Origin: an uncultured Pseudovibrio sp.
GTDB taxonomy: Bacteria; Pseudomonadota; Alphaproteobacteria; Rhizobiales; Stappiaceae
NCBI GenBank assembly: GCA_947496145.1
Contig: CANMBS010000002.1
Coordinates: 211,542 to 275,541 of the forward strand
Length of the DNA: 64,000 nucleotides
Direction of reading: 5' to 3'
Shown here: one piece after another, positions 9,367 to 19,002 of the stretch
How positions within the stretch are numbered: position 1 is the first letter of the stretch
Layout: every line of letters starts with the position of its first letter
Made by a program: the position numbers and the translations under genes
Notes under the pieces: model-generated
What the model was told of the DNA's origin: nothing
The model's database searches: none
Seen by the model: only the letters and a program-made list of their open reading frames with translations

Positions 9367-9822
9367 ATGTTGGTGCAAAACTGGAAAAAACTAATGGTTC
9401 TGTCTGTACTCACCGGCATTCTGGCTGGCTGCGCTACATCTGACCATGCAACCAGCACAGAAGCTGAGACATCTTCTTCCGTCTTTGGATTCTGGTCCTC
9501 AGACAGCGAGCAAAATGTTGCAGCACACGCAGCCATTGACAGCGCGACTGAAGGGGAGCTGAAAGAGCTCTTGCGCAGTGGGGATTTAGACACGGTTTAT
9601 AAAGCTCAGAGCAAAGCACTCAACGCAGCTGATGCGGGTAACAAGGTGGTTTGGAAGAATCGATTCTCAGGTGCGCACGGCACTGTAAAATCCGGCCCCG
9701 TCTATTATGTTAATGACCGCCGATGCCGTGATTTCAAGCACACCATCGCTTATGATGCTCAAACTCAGGTCATAAAAGGCGCGGCCTGCAAACATGGCGA
9801 ACGCTGGGCAGCACTCAACTAA
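9367..9822 (+). CDS. Outer-membrane lipoprotein with surface-antigen-like C-terminus
   Basis: A 151-residue lipoprotein: the N-terminal hydrophobic segment ends in the lipobox LAGC with C22 as the likely lipidated residue. The C-terminal half (WKNRFSGAHGTVKSG ... CRDFKHTI ... GAACKHGERWAAL) matches the pattern of the RT0821/Lpp0805 / 17-kDa surface antigen family, with two conserved cysteines. The start is uncertain: ATG 9367 has AGGA only 3 bases away, whereas an in-frame GTG at 9373 is spaced 9 bases from it and keeps the signal sequence. It stands alone, with no clear operon partner. Role unknown; probably structural in the outer membrane. Confidence 0.75.
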   Translation: MLVQNWKKLMVLSVLTGILAGCATSDHATSTEAETSSSVFGFWSSDSEQNVAAHAAIDSATEGELKELLRSGDLDTVYKAQSKALNAADAGNKVVWKNRFSGAHGTVKSGPVYYVNDRRCRDFKHTIAYDAQTQVIKGAACKHGERWAALN

Positions 9823-9840
9823 CCGAAGATTTTGCCCGGA

Positions 9841-9856
9841 TCACCCCTTAGGGTGA
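9841..9856 (+). other. Small hairpin in a 263-base intergenic region
   Basis: TCACCC-CTTA-GGGTGA is a perfect 6-bp hairpin shortly after the lipoprotein stop. It is not followed by a T-run, so termination is doubtful. The rest of 9823-10085 shows no gene or clear promoter. Confidence 0.3.
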
Positions 9857-10085
9857 GGGAAAGTGCTTTTTACACTGGTGGAATCGAAATCTCATCAAGG
9901 TTTGATTAAGCAATTCCGCCGATAGTTTTATCCAACTCCTACAATCTTAGCGATTGCTGCAAGCGTGTGGAGCTGAGCTGCCTAAGCCATTTGTGATGGT
10001 AATGCTGCTCCCCATAGCATCTCGGTTGCCCCGGCAACAACATGAGCTGTTTTAAAGAGTATGGCTGCGTACCAGAGAGAGTTGG

Positions 10086-11552
10086 ATGCACGAAGTGAAC
10101 CACAAAGCAGTGCAGATGGAGAAGGTTTTAAGCGCCTTATCTAAAAATGCACTGCAAATGCTGGAGCGTTCTGTCGAAGACGCGCTGCAAAGTGGTAAAA
10201 GTGTCCCCAATGGAAAACTGATGCAGCAAACCATCCGCAGGTTGCTCGGAGAAGCCGCTGGAATCCTTGAAAGCAGATTGTCATTGGAAGCACCGCTCCG
10301 GCGAGCCATACTCAGCCCGCTTCAGCCGTTCCTCATTCCGTTGCCGCACAAGGTTCCTTCACCCGGGCGTATCGATGTATCTTCAACAGATGCGCTCTGG
10401 TCCTATATGAGCAGGGAACTTCTCACCGACGAGTTTTCAGAGGCTGTCACCACACTGGAAGATCTCTGCAAACAGCAAGACTTGCCTGCCACTCATGATA
10501 CCATTCAAAAAGCGGTGCATGCAGCAGCTGAGGGTCTGCGTCTTCGCCTTGTATCTGCTGGGCAAAAGGTGATTAAGGCAAGCGAAGAAGACAGCCGGGC
10601 CAGAGCTAAGTTGCGCCGTAAACTGGGTGGGCATGCGAATCTGGATTATTTTCAGGATGCCATACTTATCCTGAACCGGGCACCGGCATGGGAAAAGGTG
10701 ATGGCCCTGACCCCACCTTTCGCGGCAGACCTGCTAACGCTCTGTGAGAATGATGACCTTAAAGATATGCGGGCGCATATCGAAGACCATCAGAACGAAA
10801 TCAATCATATTGCCGCACTGGCATACGCCCGGCTGAATGAAGCGCCCGGTGAGCTGATAAAGCTGGCACAAGCTTTAGCCTCTGTCCCTCAGTTGGAGCA
10901 GCTGGTTAGCACGCCCTATGCCGGGCTGGTTGACTTTGCGCTTTCCGCTATTGAGCAAAGCCTTGCCAATGTTGAAAGCTGGCAAGCGCATGAGGACGCC
11001 TTGATCGGTTTGCCCGAAGCTACAAATGCCAGCCTGTTGAACTTTGAAGAACTGAGTGAGTTGGAAGGATTTGAAGCCTGTGACGCATGGTTTCAACGGG
11101 CCACTGAATTAAAAAAGCGGTTGGCTGAGCTGTTAAAAGACGAAATTCGGAGCCTTCCCACTTTGCTGGAAGAAGCAATAGCTTCCCAAGCCACATCAGA
11201 TAAGCTCAGGTTGCATTACCCTGACCACGCAGATAACTCGCAGTTCTCCTATCACAAATGTTTGAGGGGATTAAAGCTGGTTAAACTGGCTGCTCAATAT
11301 GCAGATGTGCTCGGGCTGAACGAACTTCAGGCCTCCACCAAAGAACATGTGGAGCGGTTCATTGACCGCAATTCTGAAAAGCTTCTGACAGCGGTAAATT
11401 CTGAGCGAAATATGGCAGATCATGTCCAGAAACACGACGAAACTTCGCGGAATTTAAGTCGTTTGATCTCTATGAGTGAAATTTCACTGCATCCGGAAGA
11501 CACCGCAAATCTCATCCGAAGACAGAAAACTTATTTGCAAAGCGCAGCTTAG
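10086..11552 (+). CDS. Hypothetical helical protein, 488 aa
   Basis: I do not recognise this family. The product is soluble by composition (no signal peptide, no membrane segment), rich in Leu, Ala, Glu and Lys, and looks almost wholly alpha-helical with long amphipathic runs (for example WFQRATELKKRLAELLKDE). A mid-protein segment SRARAKLRRKLGGH is strongly basic. It has a reasonable ATG start after GAGAG, with a second in-frame ATG at 10116. It lies alone between the lipoprotein and ccmI, separated from each by more than 130 bases. The codon pattern looks like that of its neighbours and the long frame is open on one strand only, so it is likely a real gene. Confidence 0.7.
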   Translation: MHEVNHKAVQMEKVLSALSKNALQMLERSVEDALQSGKSVPNGKLMQQTIRRLLGEAAGILESRLSLEAPLRRAILSPLQPFLIPLPHKVPSPGRIDVSSTDALWSYMSRELLTDEFSEAVTTLEDLCKQQDLPATHDTIQKAVHAAAEGLRLRLVSAGQKVIKASEEDSRARAKLRRKLGGHANLDYFQDAILILNRAPAWEKVMALTPPFAADLLTLCENDDLKDMRAHIEDHQNEINHIAALAYARLNEAPGELIKLAQALASVPQLEQLVSTPYAGLVDFALSAIEQSLANVESWQAHEDALIGLPEATNASLLNFEELSELEGFEACDAWFQRATELKKRLAELLKDEIRSLPTLLEEAIASQATSDKLRLHYPDHADNSQFSYHKCLRGLKLVKLAAQYADVLGLNELQASTKEHVERFIDRNSEKLLTAVNSERNMADHVQKHDETSRNLSRLISMSEISLHPEDTANLIRRQKTYLQSAA

Positions 11553-11689
11553 GCACTGTCAGATATCATCTTTATTGCATACTAAGGGGTTTTTCCTAGG
11601 TAATTTGTGGGTATATGCCTTGTGCGACGGCCCGTCGCAGGGGGGCACCTGTTGCCTTTCACATTTAGAACCTGTCTATTTAAGGCACT

Positions 11690-12850
11690 ATGATATTCTG
11701 GTTTGTACTTGCAATTTTGACGGCGGCGGTCGCATTGACCGTACTCGTTCCATTGGCTCGCTCACCTAAGGTTCGCCCTAATGAGCGCAATGATGAAGCT
11801 GTGTTCCGTGCTCAGCTTGAAGAAATACAAAAAGATCTTGAGCGCGGTGTAATCGCGCCGGACATGGCCGAAGCCGCCAAAATTGAAGTATCCCGCCGCC
11901 TTTTGGCCGCGCACAAGGAAAATCAGGAGGGCCAGTCGCGTTCTTCTTCCGGTCCGCGCTCATGGATTGTACAGGTAACAGCTATTGTTCTGGTGCCTCT
12001 GGCAGCACTCGGCCTGTATCTGCAATACGGTTCTCCGCAGTTACCGGACCAGCCAAGGGCAGAGCGTCTTGCAACAGCCAATGTTGAAGCAGATCTGGAA
12101 GTCCTGATCGCCAAAACAGAAGAATACCTTCAAAAGAACCCCGATGATGCCCAGGGCTGGGCCGTCATAGCGCCTGTTTATTTGCGCTCAGGTAAGTTCA
12201 GCGAGGCACGCCGTGCTTTCGCAAATGCCCTCGCACAGTTTCCAGATAGCGTGGAGCTGATGGTTGGCTGGGCCGAAGCCAGTATTTTTGCAAATGATGG
12301 CCGGGTTTCTGAAGAAGTTGAAAAAGTATTGCGCAGGGTCAATCTCGCGAAGCCGGAAATGCTGCAACCTTACTATTATCTTGCAATGGCAATGGGACAA
12401 AAAGGACAGATTAACGAGGCGCTGGGAGCATGGAACGCGCTGCTTAAAAATGCTGATCCGAATGCCCCTTGGGTCGCCTCCGCAGTAGCTCAGCGAGATG
12501 AGTTGATTGCACGAGGCGCAGTCGCATCTGAAAGCATTGAGCAGTCATCAGTACCAGTAAAACCTGCTGGCCCTACCGCTGAGGAGATCGAGGCCGCTGC
12601 GCAAATGAATGCTGAAGATCGTGCTGAAATGATTGCCCAGATGGTGCTTCAGCTCGATGAACGCCTCGCCGGTGAAGGAGGCTCAGTCGCCGAATGGGGG
12701 CAATTGATTCAGGCGCGTGTTATGCAGGGCGAGACAAAAGAAGCTGCAAAGGCATTGGCGCGCGCCCGGAAAAGCCTTAAAGACAATGCAGCGGGGCTGG
12801 AAAAGCTGAACCAGCTGGCTGCAAGCCTGAAATTGAGCCCTGTGCAATAG
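11690..12850 (+). CDS. ccmI: Cytochrome c maturation protein CcmI (CycH)
   Basis: A 386-residue bitopic membrane protein that holds apocytochrome c for heme attachment. The N-terminus is a membrane segment (FWFVLAILTAAVALTVLVPL) followed by a cytoplasmic loop with the CcmI motif RNDEAVFRAQLEEIQKDLERGVI, a second membrane segment at about 90-106 (VTAIVLVPLAALGLYLQYG), and a periplasmic TPR region (around 125-240, e.g. NPDDAQGWAVIAPVYLRSGKFSEARRAF in pieces). It begins the ccmI-ccmE-ccmF-ccmH block, all on one strand, matching rhizobial cycHJKL. Confidence 0.93.
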   Translation: MIFWFVLAILTAAVALTVLVPLARSPKVRPNERNDEAVFRAQLEEIQKDLERGVIAPDMAEAAKIEVSRRLLAAHKENQEGQSRSSSGPRSWIVQVTAIVLVPLAALGLYLQYGSPQLPDQPRAERLATANVEADLEVLIAKTEEYLQKNPDDAQGWAVIAPVYLRSGKFSEARRAFANALAQFPDSVELMVGWAEASIFANDGRVSEEVEKVLRRVNLAKPEMLQPYYYLAMAMGQKGQINEALGAWNALLKNADPNAPWVASAVAQRDELIARGAVASESIEQSSVPVKPAGPTAEEIEAAAQMNAEDRAEMIAQMVLQLDERLAGEGGSVAEWGQLIQARVMQGETKEAAKALARARKSLKDNAAGLEKLNQLAASLKLSPVQ

Positions 12851-12863
12851 GGCAGGAATTAAA

Positions 12864-12908
12864 GCGTACCACTAACGAGCCTGAAACGGCTGACACATAA
12901 GAGTACGC
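12864..12908 (+). other. Stem-loop region between ccmI and ccmE
   Basis: GCGTAC (12864-12869) pairs with GTACGC (12903-12908) and encloses a second small stem AGCC-TGAAAC-GGCT. No T-run follows, so this looks like an intra-operon mRNA structure rather than a full terminator. Confidence 0.35.
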
Positions 12909-12984
12909 ATTAGATGGAATCTTATAGCAGTTTGACAAAAAGAAGAACTGCTATGGTAGGCAACATATCTACGGAACTGCGAGC

Positions 12985-13461
12985 ATGACACGTAAACAGA
13001 AAAGACTCGGGCTAATTGGTCTTGCTGGCTTGGTTTTAAGCTCAGCTGTCGGTTTGGTGCTTTATGGCCTGTCCAGCAGCGTAACTTACTTCCAAAGCCC
13101 AAGTGATATCGCTGAAAAGCAGGTGGAGATTGGTCAGCGCATCCGTCTGGGTGGTCTGGTGGAAGATGAGTCCCTTGATAAAAGCCGGGGCTCTGTGATC
13201 CACTTCCGTGTGACAGATCAGGCCGAAGCTATTTCAGTTCAGTATAAAGGCATTTTGCCGGACCTGTTCCGTGAGGGGCAGGGTATTATTGCTGAAGGAT
13301 TTATCGACCAGAAAGGTGTCTTCATCGCTGATACCGTGCTGGCAAAGCACGATGAAAGCTATATGCCCAAAGAGGTTTATGAGACATTGAAGGAAGATGG
13401 CCACTGGATGGCAGAAGAGCAAGCCGCCGCCGCTGCGGAGCAGGGCTCTAACGTCAACTAG
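12985..13461 (+). CDS. ccmE: Cytochrome c-type biogenesis heme chaperone CcmE (CycJ)
   Basis: A 158-residue membrane-anchored periplasmic heme chaperone. The N-terminal anchor spans about residues 8-28; the rest is the OB-fold. The heme-binding motif LAKHDESYMP is intact, with covalent heme ligand H122 and Y126. Length is normal. It receives heme from the CcmABCD part of the pathway, not in this window, and passes it to CcmF/CcmH encoded next. An AACCGGC/GCCGGTT stem (13474-13499) lies between it and ccmF. Confidence 0.95.
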   Translation: MTRKQKRLGLIGLAGLVLSSAVGLVLYGLSSSVTYFQSPSDIAEKQVEIGQRIRLGGLVEDESLDKSRGSVIHFRVTDQAEAISVQYKGILPDLFREGQGIIAEGFIDQKGVFIADTVLAKHDESYMPKEVYETLKEDGHWMAEEQAAAAAEQGSNVN

Positions 13462-13531
13462 AAAAGCACAATCAACCGGCAAAACATAATAGGCCGGTTA
13501 TCCAGCGCCAAATGGATATTAGGATAACGCA

Positions 13532-15547
13532 ATGATAATTGAAATTGGCCACTTTGCGCTCATTCTTGCATTGGTCGTCGCGGCTGTTCAGTCGGTCTTT
13601 CCGGTGTGGGGAGCAGTAAAGTCAGATCATCGCTTGATGGGAATGGCACCAAGCCTCGCCGTCGCTATGTTCTTGTTAACGTGCGTTGCCTTTGCCGCAT
13701 TGACCTGGGCATATCTGACTTCAGATTTCTCACTGCTTAATACCTATCAGAACTCGCATAGCGATAAGCCGATAATCTATAAAATTTCGGGTGTTTGGGG
13801 GAACCACGAAGGGTCTATCCTCCTGTGGGTCCTCATTCTGGTGCTGTTTGGCGCTTTGGTTGCTGTGTTTTCTCGCAATATCCCTCAGCGACTGCGGGCT
13901 GCCACATTGGGAACGCAGGGCTGGGTATCCTTTGCCTTCCTGTTATTTGTGGTTGTTGCTTCAAACCCGTTTGGCCGCATTGAACCTGCTCCAATGCAGG
14001 GCACGGGCCTCAATCCAATGCTGCAAGATGTTGGGCTCGCAATTCACCCGCCCATTTTGTATGTGGGATACGTCGGCTTTTCTATCGTCTTTGCATTTGC
14101 AGCTGCCGCTCTGATCCTCGGTAAGCTGGACGCTGCTTGGGCGCGCTGGGTTCGTCCATGGATTCTTGTCAGCTGGATTTTCCTCACACTCGGCATCGCG
14201 ATGGGGTCTTATTGGGCTTACTATGAGCTTGGTTGGGGAGGCTGGTGGTTCTGGGACCCGGTCGAAAACGCTTCCTTCATGCCATGGCTCACAGGCACAG
14301 CACTGCTGCACTCCGCCATCGTTATGGAGCGCCGCGATGCTCTGAAAGTCTGGACCGTGTTTCTGGCACTGCTGACGTTCTCCTTGTCGCTGCTTGGGAC
14401 CTTCCTTGTCCGTTCCGGTGTCCTGACCTCCGTGCATGCATTCGCAGTTGATCCGGCCCGTGGTCTGTTCATTCTCGCGATCCTGCTGATTTTCGTGGGT
14501 GGCTCTCTCACCTTGTTTGCATGGCGTGCACCGCTTCTGCGTCAAGGTGGCCTGTTCTCGCCAATCAGCCGTGAAGGATCATTGGTACTCAATAACCTTT
14601 TCCTCACCACAGCCTGTGCCGCAGTGTTTGTAGGCACGCTCTACCCTCTGATTCTGGAGGCATTCTCCGGCGATAAGATTTCTGTCGGTGCTCCTTTCTT
14701 CAATCTCACCTTCGGTCCAATCATGGTGCCGGTGCTGATCCTGATGCCATTTGGCCAGCTTCTGGCGTGGAAGCGCGGTGATCTCTGGGGTGTAAGCCAG
14801 CGACTGACACTGGCGTTTGCAATCTCTGTTATCGCGACCATCATGCTGGTGTGGTTCATGGGTGCCAGCTCAACGAGTATTATGACAGCACTCGGTTTTG
14901 GTCTGGCATTCTGGGCAATCTTTGGCTCGCTTTGGGAGATTGTAGACCGTTCTCAGATCCTCAAAGTCGGCTTTGCCCGCGCCGTCCCGCGCATTATGGG
15001 CTTTACGCCAACTGTATGGTCAACCGTTTTGGGGCATGCTGGTCTTGGCTTTACGGTTTTGGGTATTGTTACAACCATGGCCTTCGAGTCCGAGCGAGTG
15101 CAAGTCATGCACCCCGGTGAAACACTGGAGCAGAACGGTTACCATGTGACCTATGAGAGAAGCTGGACTCAGCCAGGCCCGAACTACGATGAGCTTGTCT
15201 CCCGCTACACACTGCGCAAAGGTGGAGACGTGGTTGGTGTCATGGAACCATCCAAACGCGCCTACAGGGCCAGCGGCAGACCAATGAGTGAAACCTCAAT
15301 TGCGACCTTTGGATTCTCTCAGGTGTACTTCGCAACGGGAGACAACGATGAAAACGGCGGAATTGTAACCCGCATTTACTTCAAGCCGCTGATCACTCTC
15401 ATCTGGATTGGTACTCTGATTATGTCCCTTGGCGGTACATTAGCCTTGTTTGATCGCCGCTTGCGTGTGGGTGCCCCGGTTACTGCACGCAGACGTAAGA
15501 GCAAAGCTGAAGGTGCAATACCAGTAGCGGCAAGTCCGGCGGAGTAA
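13532..15547 (+). CDS. ccmF: Heme lyase subunit CcmF (CycK)
   Basis: A 671-residue polytopic inner-membrane protein, the core of the cytochrome c heme lyase. The tryptophan-rich WWD motif [12 protein letters not shown] lies at residues 235-246, and conserved histidines such as H172 (AIHPPILY) and H260 (LLHSAIV) are at the expected places for heme ligands. About 14-15 hydrophobic segments are visible, with the usual large periplasmic loop near the C-terminus (after about residue 515). It starts 70 bases after ccmE and ends 5 bases before ccmH. Confidence 0.95.
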   Translation: MIIEIGHFALILALVVAAVQSVFPVWGAVKSDHRLMGMAPSLAVAMFLLTCVAFAALTWAYLTSDFSLLNTYQNSHSDKPIIYKISGVWGNHEGSILLWVLILVLFGALVAVFSRNIPQRLRAATLGTQGWVSFAFLLFVVVASNPFGRIEPAPMQGTGLNPMLQDVGLAIHPPILYVGYVGFSIVFAFAAAALILGKLDAAWARWVRPWILVSWIFLTLGIAMGSYWAYYELGWGGWWFWDPVENASFMPWLTGTALLHSAIVMERRDALKVWTVFLALLTFSLSLLGTFLVRSGVLTSVHAFAVDPARGLFILAILLIFVGGSLTLFAWRAPLLRQGGLFSPISREGSLVLNNLFLTTACAAVFVGTLYPLILEAFSGDKISVGAPFFNLTFGPIMVPVLILMPFGQLLAWKRGDLWGVSQRLTLAFAISVIATIMLVWFMGASSTSIMTALGFGLAFWAIFGSLWEIVDRSQILKVGFARAVPRIMGFTPTVWSTVLGHAGLGFTVLGIVTTMAFESERVQVMHPGETLEQNGYHVTYERSWTQPGPNYDELVSRYTLRKGGDVVGVMEPSKRAYRASGRPMSETSIATFGFSQVYFATGDNDENGGIVTRIYFKPLITLIWIGTLIMSLGGTLALFDRRLRVGAPVTARRRKSKAEGAIPVAASPAE

Positions 15548-15552
15548 GACCT

Positions 15553-16035
15553 ATGAAGATGAAGTTTTTACTCCTTCTGCTTTGTGCGATGTTTCTGGGC
15601 GCAAACAGTGCCTTTGCAGTGAACCCGGATGAGGTGCTCAAAGACCCTGCTCTGGAAGAACGTGCACGCGAGATTTCCAAGGAAGTACGCTGCGTAGTCT
15701 GTCAGAACCAGTCTATTGATGACTCGAACGCCAGACTTGCCAGAGACCTTCGCCTGTTGGTACGCGAACGTCTGGTTGCAGGCGATAGCGACAGTGAAGT
15801 GGTGGACTATCTCGTTGACCGTTACGGAGAGTTTGTCCTCCTCAAGCCACGCTTTGCGTTCCATACCTTGTTCTTGTGGGCTGGCGGGCCAGTTGCACTT
15901 CTGTTTGGTGGTTTCTTTTTATGGCGAGCTGCCAGAAGAAAGAAAGATGCGCCACTTAAGAGCGAGGCAGCGGGGGCAAAACCGCTCTCGCCAGAAGAGC
16001 GGGCAGAGCTGGATAAGCTGATGTCATCAAACTAA
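15553..16035 (+). CDS. ccmH: Apocytochrome c thiol reductase subunit CcmH (CycL)
   Basis: A 160-residue protein with a signal sequence (to about residue 22), the redox motif RCVVCQNQS (C47 and C50) and one membrane segment near 105-126. It reduces apocytochrome c cysteines so that CcmF can attach heme. It is the short rhizobial CycL type; the TPR part found in E. coli CcmH is supplied by CcmI at the start of this block. It follows ccmF after 5 bases. GAAG-type ribosome binding sequence is weak, suggesting translational coupling. Confidence 0.93.
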   Translation: MKMKFLLLLLCAMFLGANSAFAVNPDEVLKDPALEERAREISKEVRCVVCQNQSIDDSNARLARDLRLLVRERLVAGDSDSEVVDYLVDRYGEFVLLKPRFAFHTLFLWAGGPVALLFGGFFLWRAARRKKDAPLKSEAAGAKPLSPEERAELDKLMSSN

Positions 16036-16037
16036 AG

Positions 16038-16083
16038 TAAGCTTCAAGAGGCCCGTTGACATCAGTCGCGGGCCTCAAGCTTA
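16038..16083 (+). terminator. Long stem-loop after ccmH
   Basis: TAAGCTT plus GAGGCCCG (16038-16055, with a 3-base bulge) pairs with CGGGCCTC plus AAGCTTA (16069-16083), a 15-bp stem directly after the ccmH stop. The T-run is poor, so it is a terminator or an mRNA-stabilising end. Confidence 0.6.
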
Positions 16084-16209
16084 ATCACATCTTCTTGCTT
16101 TGTGTTGAATTGTAAAGACAAGCGTAATTGCGCACTTAATCCCTGTATATAATATGAATTTGCGTGCCAGATCGGGCGAACGATCGGGCAAACGACAGGG
16201 ACAGTTTAC

Positions 16210-16971
16210 ATGGCAAATGATCCGCTCAAACTGGAATTTGAAGGCTCACAGGGAGCCGGGCTTGCAGCACGTCTGGACAAGCCGGAAGGTGAACCAAAGG
16301 CCTACGCTTTATTCGCCCATTGTTTCACATGTTCCAAGGATCTGTCTGCCGCCCGCCGGATAGCATCAGCGCTCACAAAGGATGGTATTGCAGTCCTGCG
16401 CTTTGATTTTACCGGGCTGGGTAACAGTGGTGGAGATTTCGCCTCCACCAACTTTTCTTCCAATCTTCAGGACCTCATTCTTGCTGCCGACTACATGCGC
16501 GAGCATTATCAGGCACCTAAGCTGCTTGTTGGTCATTCGCTTGGTGGTGCTGCTGTTCTCGCCGCAGCGGCGCAAGTGCCTGAGGTCAATGCGGTTGCGA
16601 CCATAGGTGCACCATCCTCTGCCGATCATGTCATTCATAACTTCGGCGCATCTCTTGATGAGATAAAGGAAAAGGGGGAGGCAACTGTCCAGCTTGGTGA
16701 ACGTCCCTTTAAAATCAAGCGCCAGTTTGTAGAGGATCTGGAGGCGCAGGATGTACGCTCACGTGTGGCTCTATTGAAAAGAGCGGTGCTGGTTCTTCAT
16801 TCTCCAATAGATGCTACTGTTGGAATAGAAAATGCCGCTCAGATTTTTGAAGCAGCTAAACATCCAAAATCATTTGTATCTTTAGATAATGCGGATCATC
16901 TGCTCATGAAGTACAAAGATGCAGACTATGCTGCGCGGGTTATTGCAGCGTGGGCGAGCCGCTATATGTAA
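16210..16971 (+). CDS. Alpha/beta hydrolase
   Basis: A 253-residue serine hydrolase with the alpha/beta fold. The nucleophile elbow is GHSLGG (S110); the acid is probably D201 (LHSPIDATV) and the base H230 (DNADHLL). The oxyanion region is [10 protein letters not shown] near residue 36. In many proteobacteria a protein of this type is fused to an OsmC domain; here the OsmC part is absent and the protein stops after the hydrolase. Substrate cannot be told. Start ATG at 16210 after a weak AGGGACAG. It stands alone between ccmH and degP. Confidence 0.85.
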   Translation: MANDPLKLEFEGSQGAGLAARLDKPEGEPKAYALFAHCFTCSKDLSAARRIASALTKDGIAVLRFDFTGLGNSGGDFASTNFSSNLQDLILAADYMREHYQAPKLLVGHSLGGAAVLAAAAQVPEVNAVATIGAPSSADHVIHNFGASLDEIKEKGEATVQLGERPFKIKRQFVEDLEAQDVRSRVALLKRAVLVLHSPIDATVGIENAAQIFEAAKHPKSFVSLDNADHLLMKYKDADYAARVIAAWASRYM

Positions 16972-17091
16972 AGCCACGCGAAAACTCGGTCAGATGTAAG
17001 CTCAAAGTTTTCCCAGTATTACAGAAGATTAATGTAGCAGATAGGTGTTTGTAAGGTTCGCTCTGTCATAGTCACTCTCAACGAAATGCAA

Positions 17092-17118
17092 AAGCCCGTC
17101 TTCCCCACTTGCGGGCTT
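17092..17118 (-). terminator. Stem-loop upstream of degP
   Basis: AAGCCCG (17092-17098) pairs with CGGGCTT (17112-17118). Read on the minus strand it is followed by TTTTGCATT, terminator-like; on the plus strand it lies in the degP leader 26 bases before the start. No minus-strand gene ends here, so it may instead be a leader structure. Confidence 0.35.
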
Positions 17119-17144
17119 CTATTGAACACATGGAGTTGAGCCAA

Positions 17145-18701
17145 ATGAAGTTGACCAAGAACGCAAGTTCCAACGTTGTGTCCCTGTCTGCTGCTAAATC
17201 CCCTTCCAAACGCCGTTCCCGCCTCCTCAATGGAACAATGGCACTGGCAATCGCAGGTGCAATGGTCGCTCCGCTAACACTGGTCCCTGCAACCTCTCAG
17301 GCAGAGCCGGTACGCATCAACGCACCAGCCATGCCAAATTTTGTAGGTCTGGTCGAAGCTGTTCAGCCAACAGTTGTGTCTGTGCGTGTCCGTGCTGAAA
17401 TTAAGGAAAGTGACCGCCTGAGTGGCATTCCTCCAATGTTCCGCGATATGCCAGAGGATCACCCTCTGCAAAAGTTCTTCCGCGAATTTGGTGGCCCAGG
17501 CAGCGAGGGCAAAAAGAAACGTGCCCCTCGCAAGCGCTTTGACCAGTCTCAGGGCTCCGGCTTCTTTATTTCCGATGATGGTTATGTCGTGACCAACGAG
17601 CATGTGGTTGAGGGCGGCACTGAGTTCACCATCGTCACCAGTGAAGGCGATGAGCTGGACGCAACGCTGGTCGGTTCCGATAAACGCTCAGATCTGGCCC
17701 TGCTGAAAGTTGAAAGCGAAGAGAAGTTTCAGTACGTCGCCTTTACGGATGATGCCCCGCTCGTGGGCGAATGGGTTGTTGCTGTAGGTAACCCGTTTGG
17801 TCTGGGAGGCACTGTAACGGCTGGTATCGTCTCAGCTCGTGGCCGTGATATTGGTGCAGGGCTTTATGACGACTTCCTTCAGATTGATGCCTCGGTAAAC
17901 CGTGGTAATTCCGGTGGACCTGCATTCAATGTGAAAGGTGAGGTTGTTGGCGTGAACTCAGCCATCGTCTCTCCAAGTGGAGGGAACGTTGGTATCGCTT
18001 TCGCAATCCCAGCGCAAACCGCCAAGAAAATCATTTCTGATCTGAAAGAAGATGGTGCAGTAACCCGTGGCTGGCTCGGTGTGCAAATCCAGTCAGTAAC
18101 CAAGGACATCGCTGAATCCCTCGGTCTTGAAAATGAAAACGGCACGCTGGTTGCTGAAGTCCAGCCAGATACCCCAGCCAAAGCGGCAGGCTTCCAGGCT
18201 GGTGATATCATCCTGAAAGTAGACGGCGAAGAAGTAAACGGCCCACGTGAACTGGCTAGGGTGATCGCGGGTTATTCGCCAAACACAGAAGTGGAAATTG
18301 AATACTGGCGCGACGGTGAAATCAACACCGCCACCGTAAAGCTCGGTACCATCCCTGAAGAAAAGCAGAAAGCTTCTGCAACAAAGAACAAGGATGCGAA
18401 CACCGCACTGGTGGACAGTCTTGGTCTGGAACTGGCAACCGCTGAGGAAGCTGGAGTTGATGAGACCGGCGTGGTCGTCACCAAGGTCGAGCCAGATGGT
18501 CCGGCAGCTGACAAAGGTCTTGCTCCCGGTGCGATCATTACTCAGGTCGCTGGCGTAGAAGTTAAAACCCCGACGGATGTTGCCGAACAAGTGGAAAATG
18601 CACGCGATCAGGGACGAAAAGCAGTCTTGCTGCGTGTCACCCGCAGCGAAAATACTCAGTTCATTGCCATCCCTTTGGAAAAGAGTGACGAAGATAAGTA
18701 A
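17145..18701 (+). CDS. degP: Do-type periplasmic serine protease DegP/HtrA
   Basis: A 518-residue periplasmic protease-chaperone that clears misfolded envelope proteins. The signal sequence (RRSRLLNGTMALAIAGAMVA...) is cleaved around TSQAE. The catalytic triad is H153 (TNEHVVEG), D183 (SDLALLK) and S256 (GNSGGP), numbered from the chosen start; two PDZ domains follow (about 285-375 and 415-510). A Lys/Arg-rich insertion (EGKKKRAPRKRF) precedes the protease core. ATG 17145 is chosen because GGAG (17132-17135) is spaced 9 bases away; ATG 17130 is the alternative. A hairpin-rich region follows the stop. Confidence 0.93.
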   Translation: MKLTKNASSNVVSLSAAKSPSKRRSRLLNGTMALAIAGAMVAPLTLVPATSQAEPVRINAPAMPNFVGLVEAVQPTVVSVRVRAEIKESDRLSGIPPMFRDMPEDHPLQKFFREFGGPGSEGKKKRAPRKRFDQSQGSGFFISDDGYVVTNEHVVEGGTEFTIVTSEGDELDATLVGSDKRSDLALLKVESEEKFQYVAFTDDAPLVGEWVVAVGNPFGLGGTVTAGIVSARGRDIGAGLYDDFLQIDASVNRGNSGGPAFNVKGEVVGVNSAIVSPSGGNVGIAFAIPAQTAKKIISDLKEDGAVTRGWLGVQIQSVTKDIAESLGLENENGTLVAEVQPDTPAKAAGFQAGDIILKVDGEEVNGPRELARVIAGYSPNTEVEIEYWRDGEINTATVKLGTIPEEKQKASATKNKDANTALVDSLGLELATAEEAGVDETGVVVTKVEPDGPAADKGLAPGAIITQVAGVEVKTPTDVAEQVENARDQGRKAVLLRVTRSENTQFIAIPLEKSDEDK

Positions 18702-18718
18702 GTCACCTGAAGAAATGC

Positions 18719-18945
18719 GGATCACAGGAAACGCCCCCTCTTGTGATCCTCTGTCGAAACACGAATGACTCTCACATGTGTTTCGATTGTTTGCGGGGCT
18801 GATAGCAAGGTTTAGCCCTAAACTTCGTATCAGCCCCAAAAACCAATGCTGGAAGAGATGGCAGGTGCGCAGGCACCTGCCAGCCTCATCAATAAAAACT
18901 ATGCAAATGCTGTCACTTACCCTCAGACAGCATTTGCTTTTTTTT
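18719..18945 (+). ncRNA. Array of five consecutive perfect hairpins (candidate structured RNA)
   Basis: Between degP and the next regulator gene there are five non-overlapping perfect inverted repeats in 227 bases: GGATCACA/TGTGATCC (18719-18749), CGAAACAC/GTGTTTCG (18755-18785), GGGGCTGATA/TATCAGCCCC (18795-18837), GGCAGGTGC/GCACCTGCC (18860-18881) and GCAAATGCTGTC/GACAGCATTTGC (18903-18937) followed by eight T. The arms differ in sequence, so this is not a repeat family. It could be the degP 3' end, an independent small RNA, or the leader of the downstream regulator. The call as an RNA is inference; the structures are seen. Confidence 0.5.
18903..18945 (+). terminator. Strong rho-independent terminator
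   Basis: A perfect 12-bp stem (18903-18914 with 18926-18937), 11-base loop, and a run of eight T (18938-18945). It closes the hairpin array and lies 58 bases upstream of the regulator start, so it could also serve attenuation of that gene. Confidence 0.85.
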
Positions 18946-19002
18946 GGTGTTTGCCTGCAATGTAAAGAAAGAATGAACGCAGTGCCCTGGGAACCGGAAA
19001 CT

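Noticed and set aside
18719..18945. CRISPR or REP-type repeat array
   Set aside because: The hairpin arms do not share sequence with one another, so there is no repeated unit or spacer pattern.
18778..19002. Upstream extension of the second response regulator
   Set aside because: It would run through a strong terminator and other hairpins, and the receiver domain begins at the ATG at 19003.
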